Shown here: positions 55,812 through 64,000 of the stretch, piece by piece
Position numbering within the stretch: position 1 is the first letter of the stretch
Layout of the letters: the number at the start of each line of letters is the position of its first letter
NCBI GenBank assembly: GCA_051294375.1
Contig: CM119265.1
Location: 1,065,939-1,129,938 of the forward strand
Direction of reading: 5' to 3'
DNA: 64,000 nt
Source of the DNA: Paraspadella gotoi
Taxonomy: Eukaryota; Chaetognatha
Notes under the pieces: generated by a model
The model's database searches: none
What the model was told of the DNA's origin: nothing
What the model saw: only the letters and a program-made list of their open reading frames with translations
Translations under genes and position numbers: made by a program

Positions 55812-56859
55812 TTCAAATCGATGCCAACCCAAAATTAATTTCCATAAATAAAAAAAATTAAGAAAAAAAAATAAATAAATTTTCTGAAAACTATGGGCGA
55901 ATTTTATTCAAAAGAGGAAAAAGGGGAAAATAATTTAATTTCCTTTTAAATGAAAAGGTTTAATCCTATAATGTACTTATTATAGAGTGCAGTGCAGATA
56001 AAATGAAAATGAATAATTTTTCACACTTTTCATAAAATATTTCTATTAGAAACGTAAGATGACATGAGATGACATAAGTTATAAGATGACATGAGATGAC
56101 ATAAGATGATATGAGATGTCGTAATTTTAAGAAAAATGTAAATAAAATTAAAGATAAAAATAAAAAGTCAAGAATTTTGGTCTTTCGTCATTTTTGACAA
56201 ATAACCAGAAACAAGAATCTCAATTCTTTAATTTCACAATCGAAGTCAGTTCTAATTTCTTTCAATTATAAAAAAAAGGTTTATTATACTTTTAATCAAT
56301 TGATATATAGGATGCACGAAATTATTAATATAAAAAAGCGTCTCTTTTTGAACATTTGTTAATAATCATTTATTCAAATTTGTGTCCTTATTTCTCGGCC
56401 TCCATTCGACTGGGTCTATGCAAACAATTACCAATCAGCTAAACCTTTCCCGTCGCCAAATGACAACTTCAAAAATAATGATATTATATTCCAAATTTCA
56501 ACCAGAAAAACCCAGACTTTTTAAATGTTTTATTTCCTTCACATGAAAAAAAAAGAAAAAAAATGTTCGAAAAATATGAATCGCAGCAGAATTTCAAATT
56601 TTGTAGCAGCATTTACCGATTTGCAGCAGCTTTTCCCATTTACCGATTAGCAGCTTTTCCAATTTGAAGCATGATTTCTATTAGCCCCTTCCCCCCCTTT
56701 TTTTTGTTGCCGCAGCGATAGTCTCCAACATCCCCCATCTGTAGCAAAGACGATCTTCCAATCCGCAACACAGACGACTGCAACCAATGACCCGCATTCG
56801 TCTTTCCCCCCCCCGTCTGCAAAGACCTCTTCCATCTGCAAAACCGCGTGACCAACTCA
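55812..56859. other. AT-rich intergenic DNA
   Basis: Contains a gatgacataagatgacatgag repeat (56,055-56,120) and, at 56,580-56,850, gcagcagcattt/gcaaagac words on the 3' side of the next minus-strand gene. No gene seen. Confidence 0.5.
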
Positions 56860-59800
56860 TCAAGCGACGACTCTGAGAGAGACGATGCCGACGACGACAA
56901 GAACGAAAACGTTGACGGAGGCGGCGACGGCTCCTGACGGAACCTCCGCTTCCGCTGTGGTGGTTGTGGTGGTTGTGGTAGTTTTGGCCCATTTGGTGGT
57001 CTTGCCTTTAGCGGTGGTGGAACCGCTGGCAGGGGATGACCCTGGCTTCATTGTGGTAGTGCCGTTGGGGTTGGAGGTGGCATTAGGATTCATGGTTGTG
57101 GTTTTTGGAAGATTCTTTTGGCAAGTGGCGTAGTCTTTATTGCAATCCTTTGACATGCAGCAGCAACCAGTAGCATTCTTGGAGTACATCGCGTCGCAGA
57201 CGGATTGAGTGTTGATGCAGGTCTTGGTTTTGCTGAGAAAAAGAGGAAGGGAGAGAGAGAGGGAGAGGAGGAGGAAGGGAGGGAGGAAGGGAAGGAGGAA
57301 GGGAAGTTAGTTAAAACTAAAAACACTTTTGTAGAGTCATCACATGCACTGTTTAATTTATGATTAAGAAAACGTCGAATTTGGGATCAAGTGCAGTCTT
57401 TGGAGGGATTTATCCCTGTTGTATTGTCTGACTCTCACCTGTTCTCTCTCTCTCTCTATCTCTCTCTCTCTTCCTTAGCTCTCTTCTTTTACTCACTTCA
57501 CTCTTACCCTGAACGATGATCTGTCAAATAAGATCGAAAAGAAAAAAAATACTGCACTTGATCCCAAATTCGACGTTTTCTTAATCATAAAAACAATTTA
57601 TTCCGCAATCAGATTCCGCGGCCCAATAAATACGACATCATAAACATGAGACAGAATAACATATCATTCAAAATTTCAGTTAATATAATAAAATATAATA
57701 TATATATAGAACCAAATTCCTAAACTCGATCCCAAACCTTTTTTTTCATAATATTTTTTATATTTTTTGGATAGAGAATGACTGGAATAATGTAAATCTT
57801 AAAGTTACGTCTAAATTGGCCCATGGGTTTTAGAAAGAAATCGATCAAAAACAACCAAAATTCTCTCCCTTTTTTCAACATTTTCCCCTTTTAAGATTTT
57901 TCGCCCGATTCTGACTTCCTCTTTTACAAAACTTTTAATTCGCTAGTTAATTTTTTTTTTCCTTAAACAACAAAGGCCAACTTTCTATTATTTTATAATT
58001 TCTGGGTAAAAAATATAATGAATTAGATTTAACATGGGATATTATGAAAGTATAATGTCTTGTGAAGCCTGTGAGAGTTAAATAATTAAAAATTCGCCTA
58101 TTTTATTATTAAAAATGACAGTAAAGTGAAGAAGTTGAATGTCTTCCGGCTCATTTCAGTAACATCTCTGTTCTCTAGCATAAATAAATGTTTACTTTTT
58201 GCTGGTGGAAAAGAAAGATAATACTTAGGTGTGATGGGGTGAATAATATTTTGTAGAATTTTGTAAGCATTCTTGTAATATCAGTCAAGCAAATATTTAC
58301 AGTTAAATAAAAATTATATTTTTCTTTATTCCAAAAACTTTAAAGTTTTACTAGAGTACAAATTTAGCCTTTTTTCTTTCAGAAATCACTAAAAAGAATT
58401 AATTTCATTTATTTTTATGGGGTTTCATAGTTTTAAAATTCATTATAATTTTGACTTAGTTTGACACTCATCCTGTAAAGAGGTTCAGCAAAAATAATCC
58501 TATAATATTGTAACTTGTATGTGCCCAATGATTATGGCTTCATTTCGGTATTATTGCCATCCCTGTATCTTTGTTCCTTCAAAAGATATCAGGAAAAATC
58601 ATTTTTTACTCTCAACCTTCCTTTTAATTTCTTCTTAAATAAAAATTTCATGTTGTCAAACCAGACCAATGGACTTTACCACGTTGGTTTACTATGAAGA
58701 GTTTGATCAATAATGAAAAGAAAAATTTGGCAAGCTCTTGAGACAAGAGGCTTTCTAAATCTTATAATTCGAAGTAATATTTATAATGTTAACATGCCCT
58801 AGCCCCGTTTACAATTTTCAAAAAGCAAAATTTCCCATTCATTTCTATAGTAAAAACAAGGTTTGAAAATTCTCTGGAGATGACTAGTGCATTTCCCCTG
58901 GCTTGTTTGATATTAAATCCTTTATCAAATGCCATAAGACGAATTTGGCTAGCTCTTAAGATATAACGCTATCGGAATCGTGTGTTTTTACAACTGTTTT
59001 TTACCCGAATTTCTGGCAATCTCGTTTGCAATTTGGGTAGTCAGATTTTAACGGAAATCTCTATTAGAAAAATGTTGAATTTTTTTTTAAGCGAGATTCT
59101 CGTCTCATATATATATATAAGTATATTCTACTATCTCACAACTCAGCTCCCTGACCAAAGTGATAAGTGAGAACTCACTTGTCCATACTGACGGCGCACA
59201 TCGCGGGAAATTTGTCAACTCCGCAACAATCAGCATTAGGTTTCGTGTCTTTGTCACAATTGATAGTTTTCTTCGTGGCGGCGGCCTTGTCCCAATACAT
59301 TGCACAAGCGGCTTTGTCGTTCTTGTCGCAACAGACGCAAGTCCACTTTCCCGCTGCTTTGACGCAAGTCTTGACGCACTCGTTGACGGTGGCGCATTTT
59401 GAAGGATCAGCCCCTTTGAACTAATAAAAAAAAAAATAAATTTTATGAAAATTGTCAAATTAACCGTTTCACTATTCTATCTTTATAGATTTTATAATAT
59501 TTGATGATATTTAAAATATTACAGCTCTCTTTTCCCAGAACGCCCCATTTCTGTTCATTTATCCCAGAATTTTATTTTAATTGTAATATTTAACCTAAAT
59601 ATATTCTTCAATTAAGAACCAAATCTTTAACCGTAATCCAAAACCCTTACTTAACTTTAACCCCTAAACTTAAACCCGTATCCTTAATATCTAACCCTAA
59701 CCCTTATCTAACCCCACCCTTAACCTTAAACCCTTATCATTAATATCTAACCCTAACCCTTATCTAACCCCAACCCTTAACCTTAAACCCTTATTCTTAA

Positions 59801-61268
59801 TATTTAACCCTAACTTTTATTTAACCCCAACCCCTTACCTTAAACCCTTATCCTAAATATCTAACCCTAACCCTTATCTAACCCCAACCCCTAATCTTAA
59901 ACCCTTATTCTTAATATTTAACCCTAACTTTTATTTAACCCCAACCACTAACCTTAAACCCTTATCCTAAATATCTAACCCTAACACCGTAAAACCTTAA
60001 ACCTTATTCTTAATATTTAACCCTAACTTTTATTTAACCTAACCCCTAACCTTAAACCTTTATCCTTAATATCTAACCTAACCCTTATCTAACCTCAATA
60101 CCTAACCTAAACCCTTATCCTTAATATCTAACCCTAACCATATTTAACCCCAACCCCTAACCATAAACCCTTATCCTTAATATTTAATAGGAGTCTACGT
60201 CGTTCTTAGAGATCGAGGAAGACTTTTTTCAATGGAGATTTCGTTCAATCTGACTACCAAACAATATAAACGCTCCTGGTAAAAATTCTGGTAAAATATC
60301 AATGTAAAAACACTTGATTCTGATCCTGTTGCATCTGAAGGGCTCACATTTTTTCTCTTTTCAAATCATCAAACCTCTTGATATCAAACAAGCCAGAACA
60401 AATAGACTGCTTCTGGACGGAAAAATTTTCCATCTCTGATTTTATATAGAAATGAAAGGGATTTTTTTCCTTGAAACGATATAAACATGACTGAGGTATG
60501 ATCCTGTTCACAAAATGAGGTCCAATTTTGGAATCCTTTGGCAAAGTGTCTGAAGGGCTCTCAAAATTTTTCTTTATATTTTTATTTGGTTATTTTGATA
60601 TGATACGATCATGGTAAAGTGAATTAGTCCATTTTGGTGAAATTTTTATTTAAAGTAAAAGTAAAAGAAGAGCTAACAATCGGAATTCTAAAAGTTTTCA
60701 ACCGGGAGTCAGATTCGGGAAAATCTTCTATGGGGCGAAAATCTTCCAAAAAAGGGGTAAATTTTTCGAAGATTTTGGTTAATATTTTCTATATTTATGG
60801 TCGGTTTTTTTTAAACTTAATATTAACAATATTGCCATCATTCTACCTTGGCCGGTATAATAATATATTAAAAAAACCTCAGGCTTTGTTCATCAGAGCT
60901 TAGTCCTATATTTAACCCTAACCCTTATCTAACCCCAACACCTAACCTTAAACCCTATTCTCTAGCCTTAATTATTAACTTAATTTTTAACATTAATTAC
61001 TACCTTAATCCCAAACTTAACTACAAAAGAATAACCTAATTCCAAATTTAAGATAAAATAAGGCGTTCTCGGAAAATAAAACCAAAACGGCTTTCCCCTC
61101 CCTACTTTAATCACTAAGCGGCCCAAACTGTTTCCGACTTACCATGCACATGAGCTGATTGAGCTTGTTGTCGCAAGCCTTCCCATTATCAGCGGCGCAC
61201 TTTAGTTCAGCTGTTGACGCCGCGCCAATAATGGCGGCCAGCGTCACCAAAATTGACGCGAAATTCAT
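56860..61268 (-). CDS. Secreted, probably GPI-anchored cysteine-rich protein (Ly6-like family member 4), 3 exons
   Basis: Exons on the minus strand: 61,268-61,143, 59,420-59,179 and 57,232-56,860; 246 residues, all phases agree. Exon 1 is a signal peptide (MNFASILVTLAAIIGAASTA) and ELKCAADNGKACDNKLNQLM. Exon 2 has KCATVNECVKTC, WTCVCCDKNDKAACAMYWDK, NCDKDTKPNADCCG and MCAVSMD. Exon 3 has CINTQSVCDAMY, CCCMSKDCNKDYATC, a long Thr/Ser/Pro/Lys stalk and a hydrophobic end (VNVFVLVVVGIVSLRVVA), fitting GPI addition. It matches the left-edge gene (MENNKTQ..CNSKACDAM) in sequence and intron phase. It is divergent from the chitinase gene 830 bp away. Confidence 0.9.
57358..57590. mobile_element. Small element with perfect 40-bp inverted repeats
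   Basis: 57,358-57,397 and 57,551-57,590 are exact reverse complements (core gtcgaatttgggatcaagtg / cacttgatcccaaattcgac), flanking 153 bp with a CT tract. It lies in intron 2 of the 57-61 kb gene. Perfect arms suggest a recent MITE-like insertion or a selected hairpin. Confidence 0.85.
57600..59178. other. AT-rich intron, nothing recognised
   Basis: No coding homology or named repeat found; several short open frames lack support. Confidence 0.5.
59525..61083. mobile_element. R3 element, long copy with inverted ends and telomere-like array
   Basis: The left end ctctcttttcccagaacgcc + ccatttctg is inverted relative to the right end aaggcgttctcggaaaataa. The core (59,580-60,190 and 60,905-60,960) is an array of about 57-bp units such as ctaacccttatctaacccca + acccttaaccttaaaccctt + atccttaatat. 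About 700 bp between the two array blocks is unique, AT-rich and has no confident gene. Confidence 0.7.
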
Positions 61269-61418
61269 CTTGGTCTGCGTTAAAAAAAATTAAGAAAAAA
61301 ATTTAAAAAAAATCGGAAAAACTAAAAAAAGTTTAGTATTCGACAAGTTGATGGTAAAGTAGTTTTGTAGGCTTATTTGTTTTTAGTTGTGAGACAAGAT
61401 AGAGAGAGAGTGTGGGGA

Positions 61419-61465
<47 letters not shown>

Positions 61466-62097
61466 TAGTCGACTGTTCTTTTGTAAATTTTTATCAAACA
61501 TTTCCGTTCTGATTTGATGCGACATCTTGTGTCGTTGGAGAAAAACAATATCTTGTATTTCACGGACAAAAGATCGGAATTTCTCTATTTCTTTTTCCTT
61601 TGAGTTTCATTCTTTGTTGTCGATTTGAATTATCTGAGTTGGAGTGGACGAGTAAAAATATGAGCAGCTCTGAATTGATCACTGAATGTTCTAGTCGTGA
61701 GAGAGAAAGACGTGCTAATCAACTTGGAGGAGAAACAATTTTTTTAGACAACATTTAGACAACAACAAAAAAGTCAACATTTGTAAATTAATATTATTAT
61801 AAACAAACAATAAAAATCGTTTCCATTTCCAAAGAAGAAAAAACAAGAAAAAAGAAAAAAAAATCTTATCAGAAATAAAATTCGCGTCAAAATGATTTTT
61901 TTTTTGAAAAGATAATAAAAACAATGAATTCTTTTTTTTTATTCGTTTTATCGTCAAAATCGATTTTTCGATCGAATATAAAAGGAAAAATCACAAAATC
62001 CACGATTTTAAATAATTTTTTTTATATCAATTTTAATTCGAGGCGCAGTTAAACGAATTCCGGGATTGAATTTTCGTTTTCTACGAAAAAGAAGAAA
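61269..62097. other. Divergent intergenic region (shared promoter zone)
   Basis: 830 bp between head-to-head starts. AT-rich, with a GA microsatellite at 61,400-61,465. It contains the chitinase TATA candidate. Confidence 0.6.
61977..61985 (+). promoter_or_regulatory. TATA-box candidate for the chitinase gene
   Basis: tataaaagg, about 113 bp upstream of the ATG at 62,098. Confidence 0.55.
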
Positions 62098-62636
62098 ATG
62101 AATTTGGGATTTTTCATCTTTTATTGGAGTCTTTTGGTCATCGGAGTTAAAGCCGCCGTCAAGGGTGAGTTAAGGCTGGGATGGGCTGGTTGGTAAGTTT
62201 AGATGAGCATTCCATTTTTTGGTTGGTTGTTGGCTGAGTTTAATTCTAGTTTTTTTTTCTCGCTTTGCTAAAGAGAGAGAGAGAGAGAGACAGACAGAGA
62301 GAAGGAGAACGACAGAGAGAGTGTATTTTTGAGAAAGAGAGAGAAATACACAGAGAGAGAGAGAGAGAGTGTGTGATATTTTCTCAACCTTCACATCTCC
62401 TTTTACCTTTCAAGGCCCATCCATGAAATGTCCCGAGACTAAATGGTCCACCTTCGGTCCCCGCCCGCCGACCTCGTGTCCAGCACCGCGGGATCCGCAA
62501 CGCCGTCCCGCCACGGCGCTGGAATCCTGGCTGACGAGGGAAATATTCGACGATCTTTTCCCGAAAGCGAATTTGGGTCACGGGACGTCGAAGTGTAGAC
62601 CTTATCATTACGACGCTTTCGTTAATCGCGCTACTG
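62098..62636 (+). CDS. GH19-family chitinase, first two exons (gene continues beyond window)
   Basis: Exon 1, 62,098-62,164, encodes a signal peptide (MNLGFFIFYWSLLVIGVKAA). Exon 2, 62,415-62,636 (tttcaag|GCCCAT ... GCTACTG|gtggga), encodes a Pro/Arg-rich linker with two cysteines and then SWLTREIFDDLFPKANLGHG, TSKCRPYHYDAFVNRATG. This is the start of a GH19 chitinase domain (family form: T...F...FP..N......C.PY.Y..F), where the helix before the catalytic Glu pair begins. The catalytic part must lie in later exons not seen here. GH19 enzymes hydrolyse chitin and are secreted; in animals they are known from nematodes and some other invertebrates. The following intron is GA-rich and then CT-rich. 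Confidence 0.8.
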
Positions 62637-63880
62637 GTGGGAGTTGGGGGAGGGAGAGAGGGGGGGGAGGAGAAAGAGGGAGAGGAGAAGGAGAGGGGAG
62701 GCGAGAGGGAAGGGGAGGGAGAAGAGGGGAAGGGAGGAGGAGAAGGGGAAGGTGAGGGAAAGGGAGAAGGGAGAGGAGAAGGGGAAAGGAGGAGAGAGGA
62801 GGGAGGGGAGGGAGAAAGGAGAGGGGAAGGAGGAGGAGAAGGGAGAAGTGATGGCGAGATGGGAGAATGCGAGAGGAAAGGGAGAGGGGAGGAGTGCAGA
62901 GAGATGTGGAGGCTAGAAGTGAGAGGCAGAATGAGAGAGGTATAGAAAGGAAGGAGAGGTGGGAGGGACGAAGGCGGAAAGGAAAGGGAGAAGCGAGAGG
63001 TAGAAGCAGGGAGGTAGGAGAAGCGAATGGAGGAAAGGGAGGAAGATGAGTGGAGGAGGAGGGAGGGAAAAGGGGGGGAGGGCGAAGAGGGAGGGACGGA
63101 GGAGAGGGGAAAAGGAGGAGGAGGGGAGGGAGAGAAAAGAAAAGAAAAGACAGTTCTGAAATGGAACTGCGAAAAGTGATCACTGGTTATGAGATTGCCA
63201 TATCTGCCAAGGTTTGACAAGTGATAAAAAGGTTTCATGACAACGTAAATACTATCAAAGATTGCGTGACATTATTTGAAAGAATCACAATTTGTCTGCT
63301 GAAAGGACTAGGTGAAAGGCGTGAGACCGTGAGAGTGTGAGTTTGAGAGCGTGAGAGCAGGAGTGAGTAAAAAGGAATGATTCATTTCCTCCTCCCTCCT
63401 CCTCTTCCTCTTCCTCCTCTTTCTCTTGCTCTTTTTCTTCCTTCTCGTCTTCCTCTTCCACCTCTCCCTCTTCCTCCTCCTTCCCTTTTTCCTTTTCTTT
63501 TTCTTCCTCTCCCCTCTTCCTCCTCCTTTTTCTCCTCCTCTTCCTTCTTCCTCCTCTTCCTCCTCCTCTGCCTTCTTTTCTACCTCTTCCTCCTCTTTCT
63601 CTTCCTCATCTTCCTCTTTTTCCTTTTCCTCCTCCTCATTCTCTTTCTCTTTTTCTTTTGCTTCCTCCTTCTCTTTCTCTTCCGCCTCCCCCTCCCCCTC
63701 CTCCCCCTACTTCCTCCTCCTCCTCCTCCTCCTCTTCCTCTTCCTTCTTTTCACATTTTCCATTTCATCGATTCTTTGTTCACTGAAAAAAAAGTTCACC
63801 ATTTTTTTCGATTTCACGTCATTCGTCAGATTTTCACATTAAATTCGAGTGAATTCGTTAAATGAAGAAATCGTGAGTTT
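62637..63880 (+). other. Chitinase intron, purine-rich then pyrimidine-rich
   Basis: 62,637-63,160 is G/A-rich and 63,385-63,745 is C/T-rich. The long open frames on both strands are compositional. No later chitinase exon is convincingly visible before 64,000. Confidence 0.75.
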
Positions 63881-64000
63881 GAAGGAGAAAGGAGCAGAGA
63901 CCAAGAATTGTTGTTATTGTTGTTGTCGTTGTCACCGGGAAATCGAATTCGTGATTTTGTGGTCGACGACTTTGCATCTAAGTTTATGATCCTCCTCTTC

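Noticed and set aside
62384-63238. 284-codon minus-strand Ser/Pro-rich frame
   Set aside because: Shadow of the purine-rich chitinase intron and of exon 2 on the other strand.

Overview
This is eukaryotic, almost certainly metazoan, nuclear DNA. Genes are split by many introns with GT..AG borders, there are hundreds of bases of AT-rich non-coding sequence between exons, and microsatellites, tRNA-like SINEs and inverted-repeat elements are dense. Six runs of N show it is a scaffold. I cannot name the species. A GH19 chitinase start of the type I associate with nematodes and some other invertebrates, and a family of GPI-anchored cysteine-rich proteins, point to an invertebrate.

Layout. (1) 1-1,469, minus strand: the 5' part of a secreted cysteine-rich gene, running off the left edge. 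(2) About 2.0-47.07 kb, plus strand: one large gene for the proteasome activator PSME4/PA200/Blm10, recognised exon by exon from its N-terminal HEAT region to an intact C-terminal Tyr-Tyr-Val. It carries an unusual acidic N-terminal extension and a second long acidic, Ala/Asn-rich internal insertion. (3) 5,525-6,508, plus strand: a two-exon CD225/dispanin-type membrane protein gene nested inside a PSME4 intron. (4) 48.06-61.27 kb, minus strand: four complete small secreted genes. Three are paralogues of the left-edge gene, with a Ly6/uPAR-like CCxxxxCN motif and a hydrophobic C-terminal tail. The fourth, lying among them, is a different secreted protein with WCYT motifs. (5) From 62,098, plus strand: the first two exons of a GH19 chitinase, divergent from the last cysteine-rich gene and cut by the right edge.

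Assembly problem. From about 17.6 to 38.15 kb the sequence is noisy and folds back on itself. About 12.96-26.8 kb reappears in reverse complement at 27.7-38.12 kb, ending exactly at a 25-N gap. After the gap the sequence resumes with a direct copy of 26.2-26.8 kb. A further inverted copy of 14.0-16.0 kb sits at 18.65-20.79 kb. The simplest reading is a chimeric fold-back contig (22,344-38,120, bounded by 25-N gaps on both sides). The true PSME4 gene would then run 2-26.8 kb and continue at about 38.2 kb. The reverse-orientation PSME4 exons should not be annotated as genes.

Other themes. Introns on both strands tend to be purine-rich (GA) just after the 5' splice site and pyrimidine-rich (CT) before the 3' splice site. 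Short tandem duplications repeatedly straddle exon edges, most strikingly five extra 158-bp copies of a PSME4 exon 5' end at 44.4-45.25 kb. Elements with inverted ends and degenerate telomere-like (TTAGGG/CCCTAA) arrays are scattered through introns and intergenic DNA.
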